A stretch of DNA of 64,000 bases from Microbulbifer agarilyticus S89 (GCF_000220505.1 NZ_AFPJ01000014.1:1-64000), one strand, 5' to 3'. Counted from the first letter of the stretch, positions 47,146 through 59,855 are shown. The notes: a model not told the origin generated them from the letters alone. A program made the numbers and translations.

Positions 47146-47366
47146 GAGATCACCTAAAAACTTCCACTACATTTTAGGTTGTCGGGATTTTATCCATCCC
47201 TATCTCAGAATAGACGGCCGCCACGCGCGCACACTGGCAATGCGACAAATGGCGCAGATTTAAAGCTTAACGCGCCACAAGCGCAGTACATTGTCGCGTG
47301 AACACACAATTTGGCGGTACCAGCCGACAGGGCTGGCAAATCGGCGCGCGCATGTTTTGTGCGCAT

Positions 47367-47394
47367 AAAAAAACGGGCCGCTGGGCCCGTTTTT
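47367..47394 (-). terminator. Rho-independent terminator of the DUF1820 gene
   Basis: Stem ACGGGCC / GGCCCGT with loop GCTG, extended by A.T pairs on both sides. The A-run on the left reads as a T-run on the minus strand, 20 bp after the DUF1820 stop. It may also work in the other direction. Confidence 0.85.
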
Positions 47395-47414
47395 GGGTGA
47401 ACAAGGACGATGCC

Positions 47415-47747
47415 TTATTCGGAGTCGCTAGGGTGGCGCATCGGTGTTGGGAACGGGAACTGGGCCACCTTGTCGCCCTTCACGTCGTGCACCTTGCCGA
47501 CGCCCTCTTTCTCCACCTCGTCAATCCGCACAATGCTGTGCATGGGGATATAGGAGCGCTTCACCGAGGAGAACTCGGTTTTCAGCTTCTCTTCACTGGG
47601 GTCGACCACCAGCTGGGACTTTTCCCCGAATACAAATTCTTCCACCTCGACGAAGCCATACATCTCGCTTTGGTAAATGGCGCGCGCGTAAAGCTCGAAC
47701 ACCTGGTTCTGGTTGTGAAAAATGACTTTGTAGATTGGGTTTGCCAT
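47415..47747 (-). CDS. DUF1820-family protein
   Basis: 110 residues, soluble. MANPIYKVIFHNQNQVFELYARAIYQSEMYGF, then FGEKSQLVVDPSEEKLK and SVKRSYIPMHSIVRIDEV are the family's conserved blocks. DUF1820 proteins are common in gammaproteobacteria and often sit beside miaB, as here (divergent). Function is unknown. It has its own terminator. Confidence 0.92.
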   Translation of the reverse strand: MANPIYKVIFHNQNQVFELYARAIYQSEMYGFVEVEEFVFGEKSQLVVDPSEEKLKTEFSSVKRSYIPMHSIVRIDEVEKEGVGKVHDVKGDKVAQFPFPTPMRHPSDSE

Positions 47748-47923
47748 AGATTGCTCAATGCCGGGGCCGATGCGGATGCCCCATGAATACTAGTGTGCAG
47801 GCGGGCTGACCCGCGAAAAGCGCGGAAGATTATCACTCTCGCCTGCCCCCGTCTATGCAGCCTCCAGAGGGGTCGGTATAATGCCCGACCTTTTGAATTG
47901 ACCAGTTTTTAACCAGGCGCATC

Positions 47924-49315
47924 ATGTCCACCGACAAGTCCTCCGAATTATCCGAAAAACCGGTGAAAAAGCTCTTCATCAAGACCCATGGCTGTCAGAT
48001 GAACGAGTACGACTCCGCCCGTATGCGGGACCTGCTGGGGGAATCCCACCAGATGGTACCCACCGACGACCCCGAAGAAGCGGACGTACTGCTGGTAAAC
48101 ACCTGTTCTATCCGTGAGAAGGCTCAGGAAAAATTGTTCCACCAGCTCGGCCGCTGGAAGCACCTCAAGGAAAAAAATCCCGAACTGGTGATCGGTGTCG
48201 GCGGCTGCGTGGCCAGCCAGGAAGGTGAGGCCATCGCCAAACGCGCGCCTTACGTGGACCTGGTATTCGGCCCGCAGACCCTGCATCGCCTGCCGGAAAT
48301 GATGGAAACCAGAAAACAGGAGAGCGGCGCGATCGTGGTGGATGTGTCCTTCCCGGAAATCGAGAAGTTCGACCGCTTGCCGCAGCCAGAAGCCGACGGC
48401 GTGAGCGCTTTCGTGTCCATTATGGAAGGCTGCTCCAAGTACTGCACCTTCTGTGTTGTGCCCTATACCCGCGGTGAAGAAGTAAGCCGCCCGGTGGCAG
48501 ATGTGCTGGAAGAAGTGGCGCACCTGGCGGATCAGGGCGTGCGCGAAGTAAACCTGCTGGGCCAGAACGTAAATGCCTACCGCGCGCCCGGTGAAGATGG
48601 CCAGATCGTGGATTTCGCCGAGCTGATCACCTACGTGGCGGCGATCGACGGTATCGACCGTATCCGCTATACCACCTCGCACCCGGTGGAATTCTCCGAT
48701 GCGCTGATCGATGTGTACGCGGAAGTACCAGAGCTGGTAAACCACCTGCACCTGCCGGTACAGAGTGGCTCCGACCGCATCCTGATGGCGATGAAGCGCG
48801 GCCACACCGCTCTGGAATACAAGTCCAAGATTCGTCGCCTGAAGGCCATTCGCCCGGATATTTGCCTGTCCTCCGACTTTATTATCGGTTTCCCGGGTGA
48901 GACCGAGCGCGACTTTGAAGCCACCATGAAGCTGATTCAGGACGTGGGCTTCGATATCTCGTTCAGCTTTATTTACTCCCCACGCCCGGGCACCCCGGCC
49001 GCGGACCTGCCGGACGACACCCCAGAAGAGATCAAAAAACAGCGCCTGCAGCTGCTGCAGCACCGCATCAACCAGCAGGCTGCCGAGATCGCCCGCCGCA
49101 TGGTTGGAAACGTGGAGCGCGTTCTGGTCAGCGGTGTATCCAAAAAGGACCCGGGCCAGCTGCAGGGCCGTACCGAGAACAACCGCGTGGTCAACTTCCG
49201 CTGTGACCAGCTGGAGCTGATTGGTAAGTTTGCCGACGTTCTGATTGAGGAAGCGCTGCCTAACTCTCTGCGCGGGACCCTGGTGGCTTCAGAACTCGAC
49301 GGTTCCCTGGGCTAA
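47924..49315 (+). CDS. miaB: tRNA-2-methylthio-N6-dimethylallyladenosine synthase MiaB
   Basis: Radical SAM methylthiotransferase that turns i6A37 into ms2i6A37 in tRNA. 463 residues. N-terminal UPF0004 domain with Cys24 ([11 protein letters not shown]) and two more cluster cysteines ([15 protein letters not shown]). Radical SAM motif Cys170, Cys174, Cys177 (CSKYCTFC). C-terminal TRAM domain from about 390. It heads the conserved miaB-ybeZ-ybeY-corC-lnt order, although two palindrome elements lie between it and ybeZ. Confidence 0.97.
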   Translation: MSTDKSSELSEKPVKKLFIKTHGCQMNEYDSARMRDLLGESHQMVPTDDPEEADVLLVNTCSIREKAQEKLFHQLGRWKHLKEKNPELVIGVGGCVASQEGEAIAKRAPYVDLVFGPQTLHRLPEMMETRKQESGAIVVDVSFPEIEKFDRLPQPEADGVSAFVSIMEGCSKYCTFCVVPYTRGEEVSRPVADVLEEVAHLADQGVREVNLLGQNVNAYRAPGEDGQIVDFAELITYVAAIDGIDRIRYTTSHPVEFSDALIDVYAEVPELVNHLHLPVQSGSDRILMAMKRGHTALEYKSKIRRLKAIRPDICLSSDFIIGFPGETERDFEATMKLIQDVGFDISFSFIYSPRPGTPAADLPDDTPEEIKKQRLQLLQHRINQQAAEIARRMVGNVERVLVSGVSKKDPGQLQGRTENNRVVNFRCDQLELIGKFADVLIEEALPNSLRGTLVASELDGSLG

Positions 49316-49327
49316 CCTTCGGGTCCC

Positions 49328-49450
49328 GTGGCGGCCCTGCTGCCGGGATTCGTTTCCGGGACACGCTACAAGCACATCCCTGTGCGCTCGGACGCGGCCA
49401 TCCTTGGCCGCGTACGGTCCCGGAAACGAATCCCGGCATCAGCGCCTTAA
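49328..49450 (-). repeat. Nested palindrome element, copy D
   Basis: 123 bp in inverted orientation, 12 bp after the miaB stop. Arms 49333-49362 and 49417-49446 pair over 30 bases with two mismatches. On the minus strand hairpin 1 has a GCGGCC-type stem with an AAGGAT apex. The core hairpin is GCAC-AGGGAT-GTGC, a stem change with full compensation relative to other copies. Ends read TTAAGG and CCGCCAC in element direction. Confidence 0.87.
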
Positions 49451-49507
49451 AGTCTCACTTCTGCGCTACTCCCACTTCCGAAGGCGGGGAAGCATCAGAA
49501 GTTTGGG

Positions 49508-49628
49508 CGAAGGTTCTGATACCGATATTCCTTTGTGAGACCTTCCGCGAGAGGGACCTCGCGGAAGAGCCCCCATGGATGGGTTTACGGCGTGTCTCAC
49601 AAAGGAATATCGGTAGCAGGACCGCCAC
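49508..49628 (+). repeat. Nested palindrome element, copy E (sense to miaB)
   Basis: 121 bp, 57 bp after copy D and in the opposite direction. Arms 49514-49541 and 49594-49621 pair over 28 bases with two mismatches; the inner 22 are perfect. Hairpin 1 is identical to that of copy A and the core differs from A at only two positions (CCC-ATGGAT-GGG), yet the arms are unrelated to those of A. The stretch from 49629 to 49798 shows no gene. Confidence 0.9.
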
Positions 49629-49798
49629 TAAAGGTCACTACGACGTCCCGCACCTTTGGAAACCGAAGTAACCACAGACCTTCATACTCCAGTGTTATAA
49701 GCCACGGAACTGTTTAGAACCCATTCGTCACAAAGCGGCCTTTCCCATTGTGCCGAAATGGGTATAACCTACAGACTGAACCCTCAGACAATAGGTGC

Positions 49799-50881
49799 AT
49801 GGAAACCAATTTGGAAACACAAGCCCTCGCTCACAGCATCACTCTTGAGCCCAACGACGCCCGCCGCCTGGCCAACCTCTGTGGCCAATTTGATCAACAC
49901 CTGCGCCAGATTGAACAGCGACTGGATATTGAAATCCGCAATCGCGGGAATCAGTTTGCGTTTTACGGTGACGCCAAATCTGCACGCGCCGCCGGTGAGA
50001 TCATCAGCAACCTGTATAAGGAAACCGGTGGCAAAGATAGCCTGACACCAGACGAGATCCATCTCGCCCTGCAACAGTCCGGCGTGGAAGAGCTGATGAA
50101 TGGTGGCCAGAAGGCCGCTGACGGTGAAGGCGACCAGGTAGTCCTGATTCGCACCAAAAAGTGTTCCGTACGCCCGCGCGGGGTTAACCAGCGCAAGTAT
50201 GTGCGTGCAGTACAGAGCAACGATATCAACTTCGGTATCGGCCCCGCCGGTACCGGTAAAACCTACCTGGCGGTAGCCTGTGCGGTAGAAGCACTGCTTA
50301 AGGACCAGGTAGAGCGCATCCTGCTGGTACGCCCGGCGGTAGAAGCCGGCGAAAAGCTGGGCTTCCTTCCCGGCGACCTGAGCCAGAAAGTCGACCCCTA
50401 CCTGCGCCCCCTGTACGACGCACTCTACGAAATGCTCGGTTTCGAAACCGTCGACAAGCTGATTGAGCGCAACGTTATTGAAGTGGCACCGCTCGCGTAT
50501 ATGCGCGGCCGTACCCTGAATAACGCCTTCGTTATTCTCGACGAAAGCCAGAACACCACCCGCGAACAGATGAAAATGTTCCTGACCCGCATCGGGTTCG
50601 GCTCGACCGCGGTGATCACCGGTGACCCCAGCCAGATTGACCTGCCCCGCGGGCAGGCCTCCGGCCTGCGCCACGCGATTGAGGTACTAGGTAAGGTCAA
50701 CGGCATCAGCTTCACCCACTTCGGCGCCAAAGACGTGGTTCGTCACCCGCTGGTACAGCGTATTGTCGAAGCCTACGACGTGCACGAGGCGGAAGTGGAA
50801 GCCGAGCAACAGGCCGAGCGCGCCGCGCGTAAAGCCGCCGCACTCGAAGCTGCTGGCCGCGCTGGAGAAGATGCGGCCTAA
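49799..50881 (+). CDS. ybeZ: PhoH-like ATPase YbeZ
   Basis: 360 residues from the ATG at 49799 ([14 protein letters not shown]), the usual family start. An N-terminal KH-like region is followed by a P-loop domain with GPAGTGKT at 148-155 and Walker B VILDESQN. The C-terminal tail is Ala/Glu/Arg-rich. YbeZ interacts with the endoribonuclease YbeY, made from the next gene, in RNA processing or ribosome quality control. Confidence 0.94.
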   Translation: METNLETQALAHSITLEPNDARRLANLCGQFDQHLRQIEQRLDIEIRNRGNQFAFYGDAKSARAAGEIISNLYKETGGKDSLTPDEIHLALQQSGVEELMNGGQKAADGEGDQVVLIRTKKCSVRPRGVNQRKYVRAVQSNDINFGIGPAGTGKTYLAVACAVEALLKDQVERILLVRPAVEAGEKLGFLPGDLSQKVDPYLRPLYDALYEMLGFETVDKLIERNVIEVAPLAYMRGRTLNNAFVILDESQNTTREQMKMFLTRIGFGSTAVITGDPSQIDLPRGQASGLRHAIEVLGKVNGISFTHFGAKDVVRHPLVQRIVEAYDVHEAEVEAEQQAERAARKAAALEAAGRAGEDAA

Positions 50882-50891
50882 GGCCGCGCCC

Positions 50892-51419
50892 ATGAACGCC
50901 ACCCTATCTGAGAGCCAGTCGGCCTCGCCCGCGGACATCCAGCTGGATGTTCAGCGGGCCACCTCCCACTCTGCCCTCCCCAGCGATGCGGACCTTGCCC
51001 TCTGGGCTGCCGCCGCTGTAGGCACGCACCGCGCTGAAGCTGAGATCTCCCTGCGCATCGTCGATGAAGACGAGAGCCAGGCGCTCAACCGCCAATACCG
51101 CGGCAAAGATAAACCCACCAATGTGCTCTCGTTCCCGGCCGATATCCCGCCGGAGCTCGGTCTGCCCCTGCTGGGCGACCTAGTAATTTGCGCCCAAGTA
51201 GTAGCGCTAGAAGCGGAACAGCAGCACAAAGCGTGTTCGGCCCACTGGGCACACATGGTGGTCCATGGCACACTGCATCTATTGGGTTACGACCATATCG
51301 AGGACGATGAGGCCGAGATCATGGAAAATCTCGAAACCCGGATACTGGCAGCGCTTGGGATCGACGATCCTTACCAGCCAATTGAAGCGCCTACCCAGGG
51401 TGTGCAAATAGACAAATGA
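50892..51419 (+). CDS. ybeY: Endoribonuclease YbeY
   Basis: Zinc-dependent RNase for 16S rRNA 3' maturation and ribosome quality control. 175 residues from the ATG at 50892, 10 bp after the ybeZ stop, with TAAGG eight bases upstream. The metal site [11 protein letters not shown] gives His125, His129 and His135. Part of the ybeZ-ybeY-corC-lnt unit. An upstream in-frame ATG at 50871 lies inside ybeZ and is less likely. Confidence 0.94.
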   Translation: MNATLSESQSASPADIQLDVQRATSHSALPSDADLALWAAAAVGTHRAEAEISLRIVDEDESQALNRQYRGKDKPTNVLSFPADIPPELGLPLLGDLVICAQVVALEAEQQHKACSAHWAHMVVHGTLHLLGYDHIEDDEAEIMENLETRILAALGIDDPYQPIEAPTQGVQIDK

Positions 51420-51447
51420 CAAACGGAATCGACGAGTAAAGCGGAGT

Positions 51448-52344
51448 ATGGCCACATCCATGACCACCGACGAACCCCCAAGTAGCTCCTCTTCCAACCG
51501 CCCTCGGTCGGGGGAGAAAAACTGGTTGGAAAAATTATTGGGCGCCTTTTCACAAGAGCCCAAGTCCCGTGATGAGTTACTAGAAATCATTAAGGACGCT
51601 GCCGAAAACAAGGTGGTGGACGCCGAGGCATTAACCATCATCGAAGGCGCGCTGGACGTTGCCAGCCAGCAGGTGCGGGAAATCATGATTCCGCGCTCGC
51701 AGATGGTGGTCGTCAGTATCGAAGACTGCCCCAAAGACTTCCTGCCCAAGATCATCGAGTCCGGCCACTCCCGCTTCCCGGTAGTGGGCGAAAGCATCGA
51801 CGACATCCGTGGCATCTTGCTCGCCAAAGACCTGCTGCCATTGGTACTGAAAGGTGTGGAGGAATTCCGCCTGGAAGACCATATCCGCCCTGCCAACATC
51901 ATCCCCGAAAGTAAGCGCCTGAATATCCTTCTGAAGGAATTCCGCGAAAACCGCTATCATATGGCGGTGGTCATCGACGAATACGGCGGTGTCTCGGGTG
52001 TAGTAACCATTGAAGATATCCTCGAAGAAATCGTCGGCGAAATCGAAGACGAGACGGACGAGGAAGAAGAAGATAGCTTCATCCGCAAAGTGAGCGATAA
52101 CGACTATGTCGTGAAGGCGCTCACCCCCATTGAGGAATTTAACGAGTTCTTCGCCTGTGAATTCAGCGACGAGGAATTTGACACCGTGGGCGGCCTGATC
52201 ATGCAGTCCTTTGGCCACCTGCCCGGGCGGGATGAAATCACCAGGCTTGGGGATTTCCAGTTCCGCGTCCTATACGCCGACAACCGACAGATCCATCTGC
52301 TGCGCGTGAGTCGGTCCGACAAGTCTGCTGAAGAAGATGGCTGA
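51448..52344 (+). CDS. corC: CorC/YbeX CBS-domain protein
   Basis: 298 residues. A Ser-rich N-terminus, then two CBS domains (about 75-195; REIMIPRSQMVVV and VVIDEYGGVSGVVTIEDILEEIVGEI), an acidic linker (EDETDEEEED) and a C-terminal CorC_HlyC domain. Linked to Mg2+/Co2+ efflux and, in E. coli YbeX, to ribosome metabolism. No membrane helix. The stop overlaps the lnt start by one base (TGATG). Confidence 0.93.
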   Translation: MATSMTTDEPPSSSSSNRPRSGEKNWLEKLLGAFSQEPKSRDELLEIIKDAAENKVVDAEALTIIEGALDVASQQVREIMIPRSQMVVVSIEDCPKDFLPKIIESGHSRFPVVGESIDDIRGILLAKDLLPLVLKGVEEFRLEDHIRPANIIPESKRLNILLKEFRENRYHMAVVIDEYGGVSGVVTIEDILEEIVGEIEDETDEEEEDSFIRKVSDNDYVVKALTPIEEFNEFFACEFSDEEFDTVGGLIMQSFGHLPGRDEITRLGDFQFRVLYADNRQIHLLRVSRSDKSAEEDG

Positions 52345-53900
52345 TGCGTAGACCTCTGCCTGCCGTGGCCGCCCTGATTGCAGGCGGCCTACTCACCCTT
52401 TCCTTCGCCCCGTACGATTTGTGGTGGTGTGGCCTGCTGTCGCTCGGGTTGTTTGCCTGGCTTCTGGCGCCGGGCCCGGAAGCGCCAAGGCTCTCAGCCA
52501 AGAACACCTTCTGGTTGGCACTGTGTTACGGGGTGGGCCTGTTTGCCACCGGCGGCTCCTGGGTATATGTCTCCATTACCGACTTTGGCAACTCATCGCC
52601 ACTGCTCGGCGTCATTCTTACCGGCGCCTTCGTCGGCATTATGGCGGTGCTGCTGGCATTGCCGTTTGCACTGATCTCGCGCTTTCGCGCCAACCCGGTA
52701 TCCTTCGCCCTCGCCTTTGCCGCGCTGTGGTTTTTCAGCGAGTGGCTGCGCACCTGGGTGTTTACCGGTTTCCCCTGGCTATTTGCCGGCTACGGACACA
52801 TCCACACTTGGCTTGCGGGCTGGGCACCCATCGTCAGCGTGTACGGTATCGGCCTGCTGCTGGCGTTTACCGCGGCGGTGATTGCTCTTTTTGCGCGCCG
52901 TACCTTCGAATCGTGGAAGTCCCGGACCGCCATAGCACTCGCGGCTGTTGCACTGCTCACCTGGCCACTGGGCTTGCTACTGGGCAGTATTCAATGGACC
53001 CAAACCAGCGATGACACCCGCACCATTGGCCTGGTACAGGCAAATATCCCGCAGGAAAAAAAGTGGCTCCCCGAGTTTCGCGGCGAGACGATTCGACGCT
53101 ACCAGAGCGCCACGCAGGAGCTGCACGCCCAGGGCGTCGACATCATTATCTGGCCGGAAGCAGCGCTCCCCCTGCTCTACCATCACGCCCCCAACCTGAT
53201 TGAGGCATTGCAAGAAAATGCACTGAACACGCAAAAGGACCTGATCACCGGCATCCTCTACGATACTGAGCGCGATCATCGCCGTGTGGTGCACAACTCT
53301 GCGGCGGTATTTGGCAGTGAGCAGCAGCTATACCACAAGCGCCATCTGGTTCCCTTCGGGGAGTATGTGCCGCTGGAAGACTGGATTCGCGGCACTATCG
53401 AATTCTTCAACCTGCCCACCTCGTTTATTCGGCCCGGGCCCGAAGGCCAGCAACCACTGACTGCTGGCGGCCTGAGCTGGGCGCCGCTTATTTGCTATGA
53501 GATTGTCTATCCACAGCTGGTGGCAGAGAGTAGCGGCGATGCACAGGTACTGCTGACGCTCAGCAACGATGCCTGGTTCGGTGACTCTATTGGCCCCCTG
53601 CAACACATGCAGATGGCCCAGATGCGCGCACTGGAAACGCAACGCTACCTGGTACGCGGTACCAATACCGGCGTCACCGCGATTGTTTCGCCGGATGGGG
53701 TTATAACCAAGCAACTGCCGCAGTTCGAGCAAGCCACGCTGGTTGGGCAGGTGCAGGCGCGCAGTGGTCTGACCCCGTTTATGGTGATTGGCATTTGGGC
53801 GCTGGTGGCACTGGCTACGCTGATGCTGTTGGCCGCCGTGATTCTGCAAAAGCGTCCGGAAACAATTACTGACGGCGCGCTAACGGGTGCCCCCGACTAG
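52344..53900 (+). CDS. lnt: Apolipoprotein N-acyltransferase Lnt
   Basis: Adds the third acyl chain to the N-terminal Cys of lipoproteins in the inner membrane, using phospholipid as donor. 518 residues. Six or so N-terminal helices, then a nitrilase-like periplasmic domain with the catalytic Glu (WPEAALPLL), Lys (YHKRHLVPFGEYVP) and Cys (PLICYEIVYP), and a final helix. Translationally coupled to corC. The many lipoproteins in this window are its substrates. Confidence 0.95.
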   Translation: MRRPLPAVAALIAGGLLTLSFAPYDLWWCGLLSLGLFAWLLAPGPEAPRLSAKNTFWLALCYGVGLFATGGSWVYVSITDFGNSSPLLGVILTGAFVGIMAVLLALPFALISRFRANPVSFALAFAALWFFSEWLRTWVFTGFPWLFAGYGHIHTWLAGWAPIVSVYGIGLLLAFTAAVIALFARRTFESWKSRTAIALAAVALLTWPLGLLLGSIQWTQTSDDTRTIGLVQANIPQEKKWLPEFRGETIRRYQSATQELHAQGVDIIIWPEAALPLLYHHAPNLIEALQENALNTQKDLITGILYDTERDHRRVVHNSAAVFGSEQQLYHKRHLVPFGEYVPLEDWIRGTIEFFNLPTSFIRPGPEGQQPLTAGGLSWAPLICYEIVYPQLVAESSGDAQVLLTLSNDAWFGDSIGPLQHMQMAQMRALETQRYLVRGTNTGVTAIVSPDGVITKQLPQFEQATLVGQVQARSGLTPFMVIGIWALVALATLMLLAAVILQKRPETITDGALTGAPD

Positions 53901-54127
53901 GGTCTATTTGGGTCTATTCGGTACAAGCTTTTCTAATAGAAAAGTCCGGGCGGCTGTTACCCCGCTTTGCCGTCCGGTTTCACCCAGCGCGCACCATTTT
54001 TTTCACATTTCATCGCAAGCGCCCTTGCGGCTGCTATTATCGTGAGATATTTGCCCGGCAGCGGATAAACCTGCGTGAAGGATTATCCAATGCGTTACCG
54101 CAACGCAAACGCCCCTCCCATCAGCCG

Positions 54128-54155
54128 GCGCAACTTGCGCAGACAGGAATGTCTG
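54128..54155 (+). other. Two adjacent short hairpins upstream of the YfcH-like gene
   Basis: GCGCA-ACT-TGCGC (54128-54140) is followed at once by CAGACA-GGAA-TGTCTG (54140-54155). The second shows a GGA in its loop. They lie in the 391-bp gap between lnt and the epimerase gene, which otherwise shows no gene. Not a copy of the nested palindrome: the arms and core are missing. Confidence 0.4.
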
Positions 54156-54291
54156 TCCCGAACAAGCCGAACGCGTTGTTACGGCGTACATTTGGGAACA
54201 AGTGGTTTAATTTAAACCGCACTCTTCCACATTCGATGCAGCGCCAACCGGGTTGCAGTGGCGGAAAGCGTGCGGCACGGATGCCAGATTT

Positions 54292-55224
54292 ATGCATTGC
54301 TTAATCACCGGCGGCACCGGATTGATCGGCCGCCAATTCTGTTCAAAATGGCTGGAGCGGGGGAATAGCCTAACCGTACTCAGTCGCTCACCTGACAAGG
54401 TACACCGGCTTTGTGGTGAGTCCGCAACCGGGGTAAGTGACCTCAGCCAGGTGGATCAGGCGGTCGATGTCGTGGTTAACCTCGCTGGGGAGACCATCTC
54501 CAAGCGCTGGACCGAAGCGCGCAAAGCAGAGATTCGGCGTTCGCGTATCGACACCACCAGTGACCTCGTACGCTGGGTACTGGCACAGCCACAGCGCCCC
54601 AAATATGTCCTCTCAGGTTCCGCAGTGGGGTTTTATGGAGACCGCGGCGGTGACCTGCTCAAGGAAACCAGCGGGCCCGGCGGCGGGTTTGCGGCACAAC
54701 TGTGCCGGGACTGGGAAGCCGCCACCCTACCTCTGCAACAGGCCGGCATCTGTGTCGGCATCATGCGCACGTCCATCGTTCTCTCGCCAGACGGCGGCGC
54801 CCTCAAGGAAATGCTCCCGGCCTTTAAGGCGGGACTGGGTGGCCCAATGGGCTCTGGTGAGCAATGGATGAGCTGGATACACGAAGCGGATATCGTCGGC
54901 CTGATTCTACATGCCATCGACCGTCACCTGTGCGTCCCGTTCAACGCCTGTGCCCCGGAGCCCGTCACCAACAGCAGCTTCTCGCGCATACTGGCGAAAC
55001 AGCTGCACCGGCCCTGCCTGCTCCGTACGCCGGAGTGGCTACTCAAAATCTTGTTTGGGGAAATGGCGGAGGAGTTGCTGCTGGCCAGCCAGCGTATGGA
55101 GCCCCGCACAGCGCTGGATAGCGGGTACAGTTTTCAGTACCCGACTCTGGAAAAGGCCTTGGCGGACTTGCTTGCACCACAAGGCGGAGCGGGTAAAACC
55201 CACATATCACCCAAGGGCCACTAA
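54292..55224 (+). CDS. YfcH/TIGR01777-type epimerase-like protein
   Basis: 310 residues of the extended short-chain dehydrogenase superfamily. HCLITGGTGLIGRQF binds NAD(P). DVVVNLAGETISKRWTEARKAEI and SGSAVGFYGDRGGD are typical of the TIGR01777 group, as is the C-terminal DUF1731-like block (LLRTPEWLLKILFGEMAEELL). The start at 54292 matches the family; an upstream in-frame start at 54253 adds residues with no homology. Substrate unknown. Confidence 0.9.
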   Translation: MHCLITGGTGLIGRQFCSKWLERGNSLTVLSRSPDKVHRLCGESATGVSDLSQVDQAVDVVVNLAGETISKRWTEARKAEIRRSRIDTTSDLVRWVLAQPQRPKYVLSGSAVGFYGDRGGDLLKETSGPGGGFAAQLCRDWEAATLPLQQAGICVGIMRTSIVLSPDGGALKEMLPAFKAGLGGPMGSGEQWMSWIHEADIVGLILHAIDRHLCVPFNACAPEPVTNSSFSRILAKQLHRPCLLRTPEWLLKILFGEMAEELLLASQRMEPRTALDSGYSFQYPTLEKALADLLAPQGGAGKTHISPKGH

Positions 55225-55255
55225 AGCGTTAGCCGGTATAGATTATCTATATAGA

Positions 55256-55672
55256 TCACGCCGCCGCGTTACTTTGCGTCAGCACTTCTTCCAGGTAGTT
55301 GCGCGCAGCCTCCGAGGTCACCGGGTCAGCCTTGCACTCCATTGGTGCAGACCCAACCCACCGTGCGTGCCAGCGGAACCAGTTATGGGCGGCAACAGCC
55401 GGGGCAAAGCCACTGCTATCCTGAGCTCTCTCTGCACCATCCTGGCGCAACTCAACAAAATCAGTCTGCTCGGGATCCAGCTTGAACTCACGCACGATCT
55501 GGCCGACAAAGGTCTCGAAATTTTTGCTGAATTTGGCGCCACTTTCCGCGCCGGCAGACAAGATCACCAGGTGCCGGCTACCGCGACGAGCCAGCTTAAA
55601 TCCGACCCAGACCGGGCGGTTTAGACGATTGTGTAACTGAATGGGTGAAAACGACGCGGGAAACTCCGACAT
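55256..55672 (-). CDS. Conserved-looking hypothetical protein
   Basis: 138 residues, not recognised. Soluble, with no signal peptide or membrane helix. The N-terminus (MSEFPASFSPIQLHNRLNRPVWVGFK) leads into a basic strand region (RRGSRHLVILSAG) and a mixed C-terminal half ending in a helix (EAARNYLEEVL). Codon use looks like that of its neighbours. Convergent with the YfcH-like gene. Confidence 0.6.
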   Translation of the reverse strand: MSEFPASFSPIQLHNRLNRPVWVGFKLARRGSRHLVILSAGAESGAKFSKNFETFVGQIVREFKLDPEQTDFVELRQDGAERAQDSSGFAPAVAAHNWFRWHARWVGSAPMECKADPVTSEAARNYLEEVLTQSNAAA

Positions 55673-55837
55673 CAGTACGTACCTCTATATTTTTTGTTGT
55701 TATTCGCCAGGTCGCCCTGCAAACAGCCTAGCGTGATTCGGTCAGAATCTGCGGCGGTCAGCAGAGGGGATTGCCATACTAGTTTTATCCGAAACTATCG
55801 GCAACCACCGGACGCCTGCAACACAGCGACAAAAACC

Positions 55838-56620
55838 TTAACATTGCCGGCGCGCTGGCAATGCGCGCCACCGATACCACTGCATACCCAGCAGCTCGCG
55901 CCAGTAGACCTGGGTCCGTATCAGGGCGCCCGCACTGGGCAACCAGCGCAACAAGCCACTCTCCCCCTTGGGTACCAATTCACCGGGGCCGCCTACCGCC
56001 AGGGGCTGCACCTGCAGCCCGGCGCGGGCAAACACCTCCGCAGCGCGGGGCATATGCCACCAGTGGGTTACCAGGAGTACGCTTTCGACCCCCGCATCGT
56101 GCAGAAGTGCCGCGGAATTGGCAGCATTTTCCGCCGTTGTGCGACTGCAATTGTCGCGCCAAGTCACATTCCGCCGAAACAGGTCCTCCAGCGCAGTGGC
56201 CATCAAGGTGGACTCTGGCTGCTTTTCTCCCGCAAAAACGCGCCCTCCGGACACCAGGACCGGCAGCTCCTGCGGCGCTTCCTGTACCGCCCAAGCCACC
56301 CGCTCCAGGCTCGCCGCCGACAAGCGCTCACGCCCCTGCTCTGCATCCCGGTAGCGGCCGCCCCCCAGGATCACCACCGCCGCCGGCTTTACCTGAGGCG
56401 CCGCGGGTTGCTGGTTCACTAGCCGCTGCCCGAGCCATTCGGCAAAAGCCGGGGTCGCACAGATCCACAGGGAGAGAAAACACAGAACGGCCAGCGGCAC
56501 AGAGAGCTTGGCGAGCGGAGAGCCCGCGGGGAAGAACCAGAAAGCGAGCGCCATCAGCATCCCCACGAGGGGCGCAAAAGGCGGCATGGCGAGTGTGGTA
56601 AGTGCGGTTTGCAGTTCCAT
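55838..56620 (-). CDS. YdcF/ElyC-like DUF218 membrane protein
   Basis: 260 residues from the ATG at 56620. Two N-terminal helices are followed by a periplasmic DUF218 domain: AAVVILGGGRYRD, PVLVSGGRVF, a Cys/Arg block DNCSRTTAENAANSA and LLVTHWWHMPRA. ElyC-type proteins influence peptidoglycan and lipid-carrier metabolism, while SanA is linked to envelope permeability. The substrate is not known. Probably in one unit with the zinc-ribbon gene upstream, 46 bp away. Confidence 0.85.
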   Translation of the reverse strand: MELQTALTTLAMPPFAPLVGMLMALAFWFFPAGSPLAKLSVPLAVLCFLSLWICATPAFAEWLGQRLVNQQPAAPQVKPAAVVILGGGRYRDAEQGRERLSAASLERVAWAVQEAPQELPVLVSGGRVFAGEKQPESTLMATALEDLFRRNVTWRDNCSRTTAENAANSAALLHDAGVESVLLVTHWWHMPRAAEVFARAGLQVQPLAVGGPGELVPKGESGLLRWLPSAGALIRTQVYWRELLGMQWYRWRALPARRQC

Positions 56621-56666
56621 CTTCAGCTTGATCAATCGTCCTTGTTCGCTCAGGGGGAATCCGAAG

Positions 56667-57158
56667 CTATTTGGCCTCGTCCGCCCCCTCCGACGGTTGT
56701 CCGGGCATCAACTGGCGGAAACACCCGTAGCCACAGCGATGGCAGGGCGTGATTTCCGAGCCCGCGGGCGGCAGTGCGCGATAGCCACAACCGAGGCACT
56801 GCAGAGCCTCCGCCTCTCCAGCTTTCTCACCCGCCAGCGCCCAGGCCTCACCGCGCTTGATACAGCGCATAATCGCCGGCCACACGGTCTTGGTGGGGTC
56901 AGCCGCATCCAGCAGCCAGTCGCCAACCCGCTCTTCCTGGGTGACCAGCTCATCCCCCAGGTCGTGAAGGTAGTCGTCGGCACGGTGCACGTCATCCTTG
57001 AGCCAGGCATTCAGAAAGGCCACCTTGCGCGCGGTGAACTGCTCCACATCCAGTTCCTCGCCCACCAACTTTTCCAGTTCGCGCCTGGCCTCGGTGGAAA
57101 GCTTGCCTTCCTGGTCCGGCAGATCGGGATTCGCAGCCTCTTTAGGTTTCTTACTCAC
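56667..57158 (-). CDS. YbeL-like zinc-ribbon protein (DUF1451 type)
   Basis: 163 residues. A charged, helical N-terminal part precedes a C-terminal zinc ribbon (LQCLGCGYRALPPAG and TPCHRCGYGCFRQ, with two CxxC pairs). E. coli ybeL, next to leuS, has the same plan and ribbon; here too the gene is divergent from leuS, with 96 bp between starts, which supports the assignment. Function unknown. Confidence 0.75.
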   Translation of the reverse strand: MSKKPKEAANPDLPDQEGKLSTEARRELEKLVGEELDVEQFTARKVAFLNAWLKDDVHRADDYLHDLGDELVTQEERVGDWLLDAADPTKTVWPAIMRCIKRGEAWALAGEKAGEAEALQCLGCGYRALPPAGSEITPCHRCGYGCFRQLMPGQPSEGADEAK

Positions 57159-57224
57159 CCTATCCCTCCTATAATTCGCCGTTTTCCGGCCGGCCTTAGT
57201 GTCCCGGCTGAAATCGCCAAATAG

Positions 57225-59855
<2,631 letters not shown>

